A DNA stretch of 64,000 nucleotides. It comes from JBEVOS01 sp964563395. GTDB taxonomy: Bacteria > Pseudomonadota > Alphaproteobacteria > Caulobacterales > Aquidulcibacteraceae. The first letter of the stretch is position 1. The number at the start of each line of letters is the position of its first letter. The notes under the pieces are model-generated. The model searched no databases. It worked only from the letters and a program-made list of their open reading frames with translations, and was not told the origin of the DNA. Of this stretch, positions 26,556 to 34,165 are shown one piece after another. The stretch covers positions 62,001-126,000 of the forward strand of contig CAZLWK010000009.1 of the NCBI GenBank assembly GCA_964563395.1. Reading direction: 5' to 3'. Made by a program: the position numbers and the translations under genes.

Positions 26556-26586
26556 AAAACAAAAGCCGCCCGTTTCCGGGCGGCTT
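26556..26586 (-). terminator. Intrinsic terminator between pilA and cpaA
   Basis: Read on the minus strand, AAGCCGCCCG, a GAAA tetraloop and CGGGCGGCTT form a perfect 10-bp stem (26577-26586 with 26563-26572), followed directly by TTTTGTTTT (26564-26556). This is a textbook rho-independent terminator 50 bases after the pilA stop. It would make pilA mostly monocistronic, with cpaA-tadC expressed by read-through or by an own promoter in the short space that follows. Confidence 0.92.
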
Positions 26587-26607
26587 AAGCTGCATAAGGG
26601 ATGCGTG

Positions 26608-26627
26608 GCCGGCGCTTGCGCGCCGGC
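26608..26627. other. 8-bp GC-only hairpin just after pilA
   Basis: GCCGGCGC (26608-26615) and GCGCCGGC (26620-26627) form a perfect 8-bp stem with a 4-base loop, 10 bases beyond the pilA stop codon. On the minus strand it has no T-tract. It lies ahead of the canonical terminator and could protect the pilA mRNA 3' end or act as a roadblock; that role is inferred. Confidence 0.6.
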
Positions 26628-26636
26628 TTTGCGATC

Positions 26637-26804
26637 TTACTTCGTGCCGATTTCGGTGGCGATGTAGTCGAAGTTCGACTCGATGTTCGTGCCGAGCGTC
26701 GACACCGCCGAGATGATCACAACCGCGATGAGGGCGGCGATCAGGCCGTACTCGATCGCCGTGGCGCCGTCTTCGTTCTTCAGAAACTTCTTCAAGGTCT
26801 TCAT
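26637..26804 (-). CDS. pilA: Flp/PilA-type major pilin
   Basis: 55 residues. The short basic leader MKTLKKFLKNEDG ends at a prepilin peptidase site; G13 precedes ATAIEYGLIAALIAVVIISAV, the Flp motif with the conserved E5-Y6 pair of the mature pilin (GATAIEYGLIAALI). A single hydrophobic helix then leads to a short polar tail ending IATEIGTK. It is polymerised by the CpaF/TadBC machine into the adhesion pilus. SD GGAG (26813-26816) is 8 bases before the ATG. It lies first in the minus-strand pilus locus and has its own structured leader and terminator, consistent with high, separate expression of the major subunit. Confidence 0.96.
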   Translation of the reverse strand: MKTLKKFLKNEDGATAIEYGLIAALIAVVIISAVSTLGTNIESNFDYIATEIGTK

Positions 26805-26819
26805 TTCAATAGCTCCGCT

Positions 26820-26861
26820 GTCGAGTGCTACTCACCAGTCAGACTGGGCGCCGCACTCGAC
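26820..26861 (-). promoter_or_regulatory. Structured 5' leader of pilA (nested stem-loop before the SD)
   Basis: On the minus strand GTCGAGTGC (26861-26853) pairs perfectly with GCACTCGAC (26828-26820), a 9-bp stem. Inside it CCAGT and ACTGG (26847-26843 and 26839-26835) form a second 5-bp stem with a three-base loop. The outer stem ends three bases before the pilA SD (GGAG, 26816-26813). If transcribed it would be a stable hairpin next to the ribosome site, able to stabilise the mRNA or modulate translation. As DNA it could also be a 42-bp operator; sequence alone does not decide. Confidence 0.7.
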
Positions 26862-27076
26862 GTCCCGTACCTGACGATGCGGACAATACGCGTGAGGTGC
26901 TGAAGATTTCGTTGAAAAAAAGGCAGAAATAACAAGAACATTGGTGAATTCTTATTGACTATAACAAGCTCTTCACGTGCGCGCATAGACTAAAGTGATC
27001 GCGCAAGGCGATTAGCGAAGCGGCAACCATTTGCGCGTAGCGCTCTATCCTTATTGCAGGCGGGAGCGCGTCCAAT
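26862..27076. promoter_or_regulatory. AT-rich divergent promoter region, pilA versus pilus-N gene
   Basis: The space between the pilA leader and the plus-strand gene at 27077 is clearly richer in A/T than its surroundings, notably 26910-26975 with runs such as GTTGAAAAAAAGGC and TTATTGACTATAAC. It must hold the promoters for both directions. I could not assign a confident -35/-10 pair, sigma-54 box or a canonical CtrA TTAA-N7-TTAA site by eye. Confidence 0.5.
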
Positions 27077-27523
27077 ATGAAGCGATCGGGCATGGTGCGT
27101 GCGGCGCTTGCGGCCATCTTCATGATTGCATCGGCGGGCGTCGCCGCCGCGCGCGACGTACGCGTCGCCATCGACAGCTCAACGCCGCTGCGCCTCTCGG
27201 AGGCCGCCCAAGGCGTCGCCATCGGCAATTCCTCGATTGCGGGCGTTTCGGTTCAGAATGAGCGGCTGTTGTTCGTGACCGGGCGCTCCTATGGCGCCAC
27301 CTCGCTCACCATCGTCGGCCAGGAAGGGCGCATTCTCTTCAGCGGCCGCGTGATCGTGACGCCGGATGAAAGCGGCTCGGTGTTCGTGATGCGCGGAACG
27401 GATATGTCGCGCATGACCTGCGCGCCGATCTGCCGGCCGCATCCCGACATTGGCGACAGCGCCGATAGTTTCGCGCGCGCAACGCAACAATCCGAGGCGC
27501 ATGCGGGCGCGGCGGGCCGTTAA
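27077..27523 (+). CDS. Secreted protein with CpaC-like pilus N-terminal domain
   Basis: 148 residues. Signal peptide MKRSGMVRAALAAIFMIASAGVAAA. The body (RVAIDSSTPLRLSEAAQGVAIGNSSIAGVSVQNERLLFVTGRSYGATSLTIVGQEGRILFSGRVIVTP) is the T2SS/T3SS pilus-N domain that also opens CpaC, here without a secretin core. Two cysteines (MTCAPICRPHPD) may form a disulfide. It stands at the head of a plus-strand group with two TadE-like genes and is divergent from pilA, so a pilus assembly role is likely. It may bind the secretin or act as a periplasmic adapter; that is inference. Confidence 0.8.
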   Translation: MKRSGMVRAALAAIFMIASAGVAAARDVRVAIDSSTPLRLSEAAQGVAIGNSSIAGVSVQNERLLFVTGRSYGATSLTIVGQEGRILFSGRVIVTPDESGSVFVMRGTDMSRMTCAPICRPHPDIGDSADSFARATQQSEAHAGAAGR

Positions 27524-27599
27524 GGCGCCTTAACCCGTTTCCTTGACGCGATATCAACCGCTCGGCGCCTAATCTCCTGCTTCGCTGGAAGGGGACGAG

Positions 27600-28151
27600 A
27601 TGGCGCGCGGGCGCGGCATAATCCTGAGGCTTCGTCGTTTCGGCCGCGCAAGAAAAGGCGCGGTCGCGGTGGAGTTCGCGCTCATCGCCGTGCCGTTCTT
27701 CTGGCTGGTGATGGCGCTCGCCGAGATCACGCTGATCGGTTTCGCGCAAACCACGCTTGATTTCGCGATCGACGAGACGGCGCGCCGGATCCGCACTGGC
27801 GAGGTGCAGACCGAGGGCTTGAGCGCCGAGCAGCTTCAAGAAGAGGTCTGCGGCCAGATGAGCGGGCTCTTGAATGTCGATTGCGGCAATCTCAATCTCG
27901 ACATCCAAGCCTATCCCAGCTTCGTGGACGTCGAAAACGATTCCCCGCTCGACGGATCGGGCAATCTGCAGACTGCGGAATTCGATTACGACCCAGGCGC
28001 GCCCTCTGAAATCGTGATGGCGCGCGCCTTCTATCGTTGGAATGTGGTGACGCCATATTTCCGCGCGATGTTCTCCAACACGAGCACCGCGGAGCGTCTG
28101 CTCGTCTCCACGGTTCTGTTCCGCAACGAACCGTATGAGAGCACGCCATGA
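27600..28151 (+). CDS. tadE: TadE/TadG-family pseudopilin
   Basis: 183 residues. Basic N-terminus (RGRGIILRLRRFGRARKG) then the TadE motif GAVAVEFALIAVPFFWLVMALAEITLIGF, a processing-like G/A-V-x-x-E-F-A junction and single membrane helix. The remainder is a periplasmic domain with two cysteines (EEVCGQ and VDCGN). TadE-like minor pilins are cleaved by the prepilin peptidase. It overlaps the next gene by four bases. Start 27600 is preceded by GGAAGGGGACGAG. Confidence 0.88.
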   Translation: MARGRGIILRLRRFGRARKGAVAVEFALIAVPFFWLVMALAEITLIGFAQTTLDFAIDETARRIRTGEVQTEGLSAEQLQEEVCGQMSGLLNVDCGNLNLDIQAYPSFVDVENDSPLDGSGNLQTAEFDYDPGAPSEIVMARAFYRWNVVTPYFRAMFSNTSTAERLLVSTVLFRNEPYESTP

Positions 28152-28741
28152 GCCGCCGTTTCACCCTGGCCGCCTTCTGGCGCGCCCGCGCGGGCGTGGC
28201 GGCTGTGGAATTCGCGCTTATCCTGCCGATGATGATCCTGCTTCTGTTCGGATCGGTGGAGATCATCAATCTGGTTCAGGCCAATCGCCGGGTCGCCAAT
28301 GTCGGCGTGTCGCTGGCGGACGTGATTTCGCGCGACACCGAAATCACCAATGCGGAAATGACCGGCATTTGGAGCGCGGTTGAGCCGCTGATGTTCCCGG
28401 ACGACGTGGACGGCCTGTCCGTGCGCGTGACCAGCATCAGCATTCAAAGCTCCAGCACGGCGCGCGTCGTCTGGAGCGATCGCATCGGCACGGTCTATTC
28501 CACCCTCGCGCCTAATTCGAGCGTCAGCGGCATGCCGTCCGGCATGATGGCCGCCGGCACCAGCGTCATCCGCGTGGAGACGACGTACGATTACCGGCCC
28601 ATCCTCGGCTTCTTCTTCATGGAGGACGGCTTCCGCATTCGGCGCGATCTCAACGCCGGCGGCGAGCCGACCGGCATGACGCTGAGCCACGTCGCCTATC
28701 GCCGCTCGCGCCTCGTCGATCCCATTCCGCGCGTCTCCTAA
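28148..28741 (+). CDS. TadE/TadF-family pseudopilin
   Basis: 197 residues. It has the same architecture as its upstream neighbour: basic start MSRRFTLAAFWRARAG, motif GVAAVEFALILPMMILLLFGSVEII, then a periplasmic domain without cysteine pairs. The first gene's ATGA overlap implies coupled translation. The pair matches the tadE-tadF arrangement. A TadG protein with a von Willebrand domain, often third in this group, is not present in the window. Confidence 0.87.
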   Translation: MSRRFTLAAFWRARAGVAAVEFALILPMMILLLFGSVEIINLVQANRRVANVGVSLADVISRDTEITNAEMTGIWSAVEPLMFPDDVDGLSVRVTSISIQSSSTARVVWSDRIGTVYSTLAPNSSVSGMPSGMMAAGTSVIRVETTYDYRPILGFFFMEDGFRIRRDLNAGGEPTGMTLSHVAYRRSRLVDPIPRVS

Positions 28742-28783
28742 GGCGCCGCTTGACGCTGCGGGCGGAGCGGCGTTCTTACGGGC

Positions 28784-30223
28784 ATGAGTTCATCTTTGAC
28801 ACCAGAGCAAGCGGTCGACGCGCTCGAGGCCGCGCACGCCCGCGCGGTTCTCGCCCTGCAGAACGCGGTGAAGCGCTTCGTGAAGGATCGTACGCCGCCC
28901 ACGCCGGCGGAGCGGTCGCTGTTCCGCTATCCCGAATTGCGCGTGCATTATGCGGGCGCCGCGCCCGCCCAGCGCGTCAGCCGCTCTTACGCGCAGCTGA
29001 TGTGGCCGGGCGATTATGAAGTCTCGATCACGCAGCCGGCCTTCTTCCGGGATTATCTGATCGAGCAGCTCAGTCTGCTCGTGGCCGATTACGATGTGAC
29101 GATCAGCGTGGGGGAGAGCCAGGCGGAGCTGCCTTATTCCTTCGTGCTGGACGCCTCGTTCAATCTCGATTCCGTGCCCTCGGCCGAGCTGGCGCGGCAT
29201 TTTCCCGCGCCGCGTCTCGCGCAAGTGGGCGACGCCGTCGTCGATGGCGAGCATGTTGAGCGCTTGGACGCCGCGCGTCCGCTCGCCTTGTTCGACGCGC
29301 CGCGCATCGATTATTCGCTGAAGCGGCTCGATCATTATACCGGCGCGCCCTGGCAGGACGTGCAGCCTTGGATCTTGTTCACGAACTACCAGCGCTATGT
29401 CGAGGAATTCGTCCGCTACGCCGTCGCGCGCGTTCTCGATGGTCCGCCCGGATCGTACTTGTCTTGCCCGGGACGCATCCGCATCGATCGCGAAACGGCG
29501 CAGGCCGAAGCCGTGGCCCTGAGCGCGCCGTGGCGCAATCATCAGATGCCGGCCTATCATCTCGTCACGCCGGATCGCGAAGGCATCAGCCTCGTCAATA
29601 TCGGCGTGGGCCCTTCCAACGCCAAGACGATGACGGACCATCTCGCCGTGCTGCGTCCCCATTGCTGGCTCATGGTGGGGCATTGCGGCGGTCTGCGGCA
29701 CACGCAGCGCGTGGGCGATTACGTGCTCGCGCACGCCTATTTGCGGCGCGATCACGTGCTTGACGATCATGTGCCGCTCGAAATTCCGGTGCCCGCGATC
29801 GCCGAAGTGCAATTGGCGTTGGAGCACGCCGCAAGCGCGGCTTCAGGCGAGGATCCGGTGGAGCTGCGCCGACGCCTTCGCACCGGCACCGTGGTCTCCT
29901 ATGCGGACCGGAATTGGGAGCTCTCCTTCCTCAAGGAGCGCCAGCTCTTGTCGCAATCGCGCGCCATCGCCGTCGATATGGAGAGCGCCTGCATCGCCAC
30001 GCAGGGCTTCAGGCTGCGCGTGCCATATGGCGTGCTCCTGTGCGTGTCGGATAAGCCGCTGCACGGCGAGATCAAGCTGCCCGGCGGCGCCGATCGCTTT
30101 TACGAGCGCGCGGTGGCCTCGCATCTGAAAATCGGCATCGAGACGATCGAAATCTTGAAGCGCGGCAAGGCGGATTTGCATTCACGCAAGCTGCGCAGCT
30201 TCGACGAGCCGCCGTTCCGCTAG
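28784..30223 (+). CDS. amn: AMP nucleosidase
   Basis: 479 residues, the expected length. Hydrolyses AMP to adenine and ribose 5-phosphate, controlling purine pools. The N-terminal regulatory domain (RYPELRVHYAG... RSYAQLMWPGDYEVSITQPAFFRDYLIEQL) is followed by the nucleoside phosphorylase-like catalytic domain, with MPAYHLVTPDREGISLVNIGVGPSNAKTMTDHLAVLRPHCWLMVGHCGGLR and AVDMESACIATQGFRLRVPYGVLLCVSDKPLHGEIK. Its stop overlaps the convergent phosphatase gene by four bases. Confidence 0.96.
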   Translation: MSSSLTPEQAVDALEAAHARAVLALQNAVKRFVKDRTPPTPAERSLFRYPELRVHYAGAAPAQRVSRSYAQLMWPGDYEVSITQPAFFRDYLIEQLSLLVADYDVTISVGESQAELPYSFVLDASFNLDSVPSAELARHFPAPRLAQVGDAVVDGEHVERLDAARPLALFDAPRIDYSLKRLDHYTGAPWQDVQPWILFTNYQRYVEEFVRYAVARVLDGPPGSYLSCPGRIRIDRETAQAEAVALSAPWRNHQMPAYHLVTPDREGISLVNIGVGPSNAKTMTDHLAVLRPHCWLMVGHCGGLRHTQRVGDYVLAHAYLRRDHVLDDHVPLEIPVPAIAEVQLALEHAASAASGEDPVELRRRLRTGTVVSYADRNWELSFLKERQLLSQSRAIAVDMESACIATQGFRLRVPYGVLLCVSDKPLHGEIKLPGGADRFYERAVASHLKIGIETIEILKRGKADLHSRKLRSFDEPPFR

Positions 30224-31002
30224 TCGAAAAGCCGCTTTTCGATCGCGGCGCGCTTTTTCGCATCGACGCCAAGCACGTCGCGCACATAAGCCTCCACGCC
30301 GCCATGGCGCGTTTCGATTTCGCGAAACGCGGTCTCCAGCCAATCGCGCTCAACGCCCATGATGAGGCGCAGCAATTCCGCGCTCGGCCGGTCCCCGCCG
30401 CGCAATTCCGCGATGCCGTCCGCCACCATCGCGCCATCGCGCTCGAAGCGCACGCTGTCATTGGTGGCGAGATAATCGGCGATGATGTCGTCGCGGTGCA
30501 CGCCGGCGAGCGTGTGCGTGAGCGCCACGAGCGTGCCGGTGCGGTCCTTGCCGCCGGAGCAATGCACGAGAAGAGGGCCCTCGCGCGTGGCCAGCGTTTC
30601 GAAATAGCGCGAGAAGAGATCGACGTGCCGCGGCGCCCAAGGCAGGTTGCGGTAGAATTGCACAAGATAGGCGCGGAATGTTTCTGTCGTCAGGTCGGGC
30701 CGCCTGATGAAATCGTGCCACAATTCGTGGCCGCCTTCTTCCTCTTCGTGGTTTTCGATGATGTCGGCTGCGAATGTCTCCCAGCGGCGCGAGGGCTGGT
30801 TGGCGCGCTCCGAAGGCCGGCGCAGATCGATCACGGCCTCGATGCCGAGCGCGGCCAGTTTCGCCAAATCCTCATCGGTGGCGCGGCCATGATGCGCGGA
30901 GCGGAAGAAGCGCCCGCGCTTGATTGGGGCGCCGCGCGCGGTGGCATAGCCGCCGAAATCGCGAAAATTCCACAAGCCGTCGAAATCGAGCCGCCGCATC
31001 AT
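30220..31002 (-). CDS. Tyrosine phosphatase-like protein (HCSGGKDRTG type)
   Basis: 260 residues. DSP/PTP-fold phosphatase with the P-loop HCSGGKDRTGT (C148, R154), an N-terminal NFRDFGGYAT motif and VIDLRRPSERANQ. This is the family of MptpB/lipid-phosphatase-like bacterial tyrosine phosphatases that may act on phosphoprotein or phosphoinositide-type substrates. Start chosen at the first of two consecutive ATGs (31002, 30999). A paralogue of the same family is divergent 94 bases away. Substrate unknown. Confidence 0.87.
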   Translation of the reverse strand: MMRRLDFDGLWNFRDFGGYATARGAPIKRGRFFRSAHHGRATDEDLAKLAALGIEAVIDLRRPSERANQPSRRWETFAADIIENHEEEEGGHELWHDFIRRPDLTTETFRAYLVQFYRNLPWAPRHVDLFSRYFETLATREGPLLVHCSGGKDRTGTLVALTHTLAGVHRDDIIADYLATNDSVRFERDGAMVADGIAELRGGDRPSAELLRLIMGVERDWLETAFREIETRHGGVEAYVRDVLGVDAKKRAAIEKRLFD

Positions 31003-31096
31003 GCGGCCGATGTAGCGCCTTGGCGCGTGCTTGTGGAGTGGCGGCCTTGCGTTCGTGTCGGCGGGCCGTATGAAAAGCCTGCGACATGGAGCGCCG

Positions 31097-31861
31097 ATGC
31101 GGGTCAAGAGTTTCGAAAAACTGTCAAACTTTCGCGATTTCGGCGGCTATCCCACGCGCGATGGCGCGCGTGTGACGTTCGGGAAGCTTTATCGCTCGGC
31201 GGATTTCAGCGAGGTTTCGCCGGCGGATCGCGCCGCGCTTGACGCGCTGGGCGTCAAATTCGTGGTCGATCTGCGCCGCGCCAGCGAATGGGCGCAATAT
31301 CCAAGTCTCTGGCCGGGCGAGGGCGTGCGAATCATCCGCCAGGACCTCGCCGGCGCGGAGCCGGAAATTCATAGCGTGCGCACATACGACGCCGACGCCG
31401 TGCGCGCCGCGATGCAGGCGGCCTATGCGCGCTATCCGTTCGAGCGGCGCTTCATTTCCCTGTTCCGCGACCTTCTGCATGGCTTGGCGGACGAGGAGGG
31501 TGGGCCGGTCATCGTGCATTGCGCCGCCGGCAAGGACCGCACCGGCGTTGCGTGCGCGCTTGTGCTGCACGCGCTCGGCGTGGACCGCGATACGATCGTC
31601 GAGGATTATCTGCTCTCCAACGAGACGATCGATGTCGCCGACCGCTTGGCGCGTGTCCGCGCCCGGCTCGCGGCGCAGGTGCAAGGCGAATTGCCGGACG
31701 ATGCGCTCTTGCCGATGATCAAGGTCGAGGAAACCTATCTGGAGGCGGCGCTGTCGCGGATGGAGCGCGAGGCTGGATCGATCGACGCCTATATCGGCGC
31801 TGTGCTTGGCGTCTCCGATGAAGCGCGCGCGCGCCTGCGCGCCCATCTCCTCGCGGACTAA
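31097..31861 (+). CDS. Tyrosine phosphatase-like protein, paralogue (HCAAGKDRTG type)
   Basis: 254 residues. It has the same layout as its divergent neighbour: NFRDFGGYPTRDGARVTFGKLYRSADFSEV, FVVDLRRASEWAQ and the P-loop HCAAGKDRTGV (C142, R148). The C-terminal helices (LARVRARLAAQVQGELPDDALLPMIKVEETYLEAAL... IDAYIGAVLGVSD) align with those of the partner. The start is set by GGAG six bases upstream of ATG 31097. The two genes look like an ancient duplication with clear divergence. Confidence 0.87.
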   Translation: MRVKSFEKLSNFRDFGGYPTRDGARVTFGKLYRSADFSEVSPADRAALDALGVKFVVDLRRASEWAQYPSLWPGEGVRIIRQDLAGAEPEIHSVRTYDADAVRAAMQAAYARYPFERRFISLFRDLLHGLADEEGGPVIVHCAAGKDRTGVACALVLHALGVDRDTIVEDYLLSNETIDVADRLARVRARLAAQVQGELPDDALLPMIKVEETYLEAALSRMEREAGSIDAYIGAVLGVSDEARARLRAHLLAD

Positions 31862-31871
31862 GCGCCCGGCC

Positions 31872-32870
31872 TTAAGACAGCGCGCGGCGCAGCGCTTTCG
31901 CCGCTATAGGGAAAGACGACGCGAAATCGGGCCGCCGCGCGGCCTCCGCCGCGTCGCGCAGATAAGCGCTCGGCAGATCGGCGATTGAAGGCGCGGGCCC
32001 GGCGCGCACGTCTTGCGCGGGCGCGATGTCGTGAAAGCCCACGCCGATCAGATCGGCGATCTCCTCGGAATCCGCGCTCCAGAGCGCACGCATGGCCGCG
32101 TCTTGTTCAGCGGTGAGATAGGCGATCGGCGATATGGTCGCATCGACCGCGAAAGCGTCGCGCAAGAGCGCGAAGATCGGCTCCACGATGCGCGTACGCC
32201 GTTCGTTGCGGTCGGGTGTGTCCGTCACGCTCAACGCCGCGCGCGCGATCTCCAGATGCGGCCAAGGCGGCGAGACATGCTCGCGCAGGCGCGTTTCCAG
32301 CGCCCATTCCTCGGGCAGACCGACGGTCTCCACGAAGTCGCAGATGACGTCGCCCTGCGCCAGACATGAGGGATGCAGCGCCCGTACATGCAGCGCCCGC
32401 CATCCCCATTCGGCGGCCCAGGGACGCAGATAGGAGATCGCGGAAATACGACGTTTTTCCCTATCGAAAAGCGTGTCGAAATCCTCGGCGCCATATCCGC
32501 CTATGATGTTTTGCGCATAGAAGGAGCGCACCCAGGCCGGATAATCGCGGATATAGGCGATGATGCGCGCCGGTGCGCGTTTCAGCGCCCATGCGAAGGA
32601 GGCGGCGCCATCAGCGCGCGCCATCAGACGCTCGTCGCTGATGATGAAGCGCCGGTGCGGCGCATCGGCGTGACGTTTGGCGATGTCATAAAGCCAAGTC
32701 CGGCCGGCGCCTGCTTCAGGCGATCCGAGGCGCCTTCCATAGACGAACACATCATGCGCGCGCGCATCCAACGCCTCGACATGCGCCGCGAGGAAACGCT
32801 GAAGCGTGGTCGATGCGCTTTTGTTGCGCCCAATATGGATGAAATGCACGGCTCCGCCCCCTGAAACCAT
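31872..32870 (-). CDS. Sulfotransferase-like P-loop protein
   Basis: 332 residues. An N-terminal strand-loop VHFIHIGRNKSASTTLQRFLAAH resembles the PAPS-binding 5'-phosphosulfate loop (KxGxxT/S), and RIIAYIRDYPAWVRSFYAQ resembles the 3'-phosphate motif (R-x-P-x-x-x-x-x-S-x-Y). No full family match can be claimed by eye. If correct it transfers sulfate from PAPS to a glycan or lipid. It converges with phosphatase 2 and lies downstream of nrdB on the same strand (26-base gap). Confidence 0.6.
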   Translation of the reverse strand: MVSGGGAVHFIHIGRNKSASTTLQRFLAAHVEALDARAHDVFVYGRRLGSPEAGAGRTWLYDIAKRHADAPHRRFIISDERLMARADGAASFAWALKRAPARIIAYIRDYPAWVRSFYAQNIIGGYGAEDFDTLFDREKRRISAISYLRPWAAEWGWRALHVRALHPSCLAQGDVICDFVETVGLPEEWALETRLREHVSPPWPHLEIARAALSVTDTPDRNERRTRIVEPIFALLRDAFAVDATISPIAYLTAEQDAAMRALWSADSEEIADLIGVGFHDIAPAQDVRAGPAPSIADLPSAYLRDAAEAARRPDFASSFPIAAKALRRALS

Positions 32871-32896
32871 AGTCAGGGGGCGGCGCTCGCGTCAAA

Positions 32897-33931
32897 TCAG
32901 GCGGCGTCGAGTTCCTTGCGCTTGTCCATGAGCGTGTCGAACGAGGCCCAAACGCCGCTGTCGCCGTGCCATTCGCCCTTGGTGGCCGCCTTCGAATATT
33001 CCGTCGCGCGGGCTTCGAAAAAGTTCGCGTGCTCAACGCCGTTCAAGATGGCGGACAGCCAGGGCAGGGGATGTTCCTTCACGCCATAGAGCTTGGGCAG
33101 GCCGAGCTGGCCGAGACGCCAATCGGCGATGTAGCGGATATAGGCCTTGATGTCGTCGGGCGTCATGCCTTCCACGGGGCCCATGCCGAAGGCCAGATCG
33201 ATGAAGCGGTCTTCAAGGCCCACCACCGTTCGGCAGCATTCGACGATGTCGCTCTTCACCGTATCCGTGAGCGCGCCGGTTTCCTTCGCGAAGGCGTGGA
33301 ACAGCTTGATCATGCCTTCGCAGTGCAGGCTCTCGTCGCGCACCGACCAGGTCACGATCTGGCCCATGCCCTTCATCTTGTTGAAGCGCGGGAAATTCAT
33401 CAGCATCGCGAACGAGGCGAAAAGCTGCAGCCCCTCGGTGAAGGCGCCGAACATCGCCACGGTGCGCAGGATGTCGGCGTCGTTCTCCACGCCGAACTTG
33501 CCCATGTAATCGTGCTTGTCGCGCATCTCCTGATAATCGAGGAAGGCGGCGAATTCGGTGTCCGGCATGCCGATCGTTTCGAGCAGCAGCGCATAAGCGG
33601 CGATGTGCACGGTTTCGATGTTCGAAAACGCCGAGAGCATCATCTTGATCTCGGTCGGTTTGAACACGCGCGCATAGCGCTCCATGTAATTGTCGTTCAC
33701 TTCCACATCCGACTGCGTGAAGAAGCGGAAGATCTGCGTCAGCAAATTCCGCTCTTCGTCGGAGAGCTTCGTCGCCCAGTCCTTGCAATCCTCGCCGAGC
33801 GGCACCTCCTCGGGCAGCCAATGCACCTGCTGCTGGCGGCGCCAGAAATCGTAGGCCCAGGGATAGCGGAACGGCTTATAGGCCTTGGACGGGATGAGGA
33901 GGCCGGACTTCGCGCTGGTCTGCATGGTCAT
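32897..33931 (-). CDS. nrdB: Ribonucleotide reductase class Ia beta subunit
   Basis: 344 residues. Makes the tyrosyl radical for ribonucleotide reduction. The diiron ligands and radical tyrosine align with E. coli NrdB: D75, E106 and H109 with Y113 in IETVHIAAYA (spacing E-x2-H-x3-Y as in E115, H118, Y122), then TEGLQLFASF and WSVRDESLHCEGM carrying the later Glu/His ligands. The C-terminus ends with Asp/Ala-rich residues. NrdA is not in the window. A candidate NrdR box pair lies 29 bases upstream of the start. Confidence 0.96.
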   Translation of the reverse strand: MTMQTSAKSGLLIPSKAYKPFRYPWAYDFWRRQQQVHWLPEEVPLGEDCKDWATKLSDEERNLLTQIFRFFTQSDVEVNDNYMERYARVFKPTEIKMMLSAFSNIETVHIAAYALLLETIGMPDTEFAAFLDYQEMRDKHDYMGKFGVENDADILRTVAMFGAFTEGLQLFASFAMLMNFPRFNKMKGMGQIVTWSVRDESLHCEGMIKLFHAFAKETGALTDTVKSDIVECCRTVVGLEDRFIDLAFGMGPVEGMTPDDIKAYIRYIADWRLGQLGLPKLYGVKEHPLPWLSAILNGVEHANFFEARATEYSKAATKGEWHGDSGVWASFDTLMDKRKELDAA

Positions 33932-33959
33932 GACGTCTTTGCCGCTCTTGGTGCTTAAA

Positions 33960-34007
33960 ACACAATATACAGGCGTTCAGAGGGTCCCGCAACGCAAGAT
34001 GTAGTCT
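33960..34007 (-). promoter_or_regulatory. Candidate NrdR box pair upstream of nrdB
   Basis: Two 16-mers, ACACAATATACAGGCG (33960-33975) and ACGCAAGATGTAGTCT (33992-34007), each match 12 of 16 positions of the NrdR box ACACWATATATWGTGT as I recall it. Their starts are exactly 32 bases apart, close to the three-turn spacing of functional NrdR box pairs. The site sits just upstream of nrdB, where NrdR would repress transcription when dATP is plentiful. No nrdR gene is in the window. Confidence 0.65.
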
Positions 34008-34165
34008 AGCCGAGTCGGGGTGAAGGAAATCCTACCGTCGGCCGGCCGCGTCAGACTGGCGCGATTCTCGGCCGGGGGATGCAGGCCGAAAGGCGCCCCG
34101 CCTCTTGAGCCGGCCCCCGCCCGATGGTGAGTTCAGGCCGCACCTAGGACTTGGGAGACGCAAGC

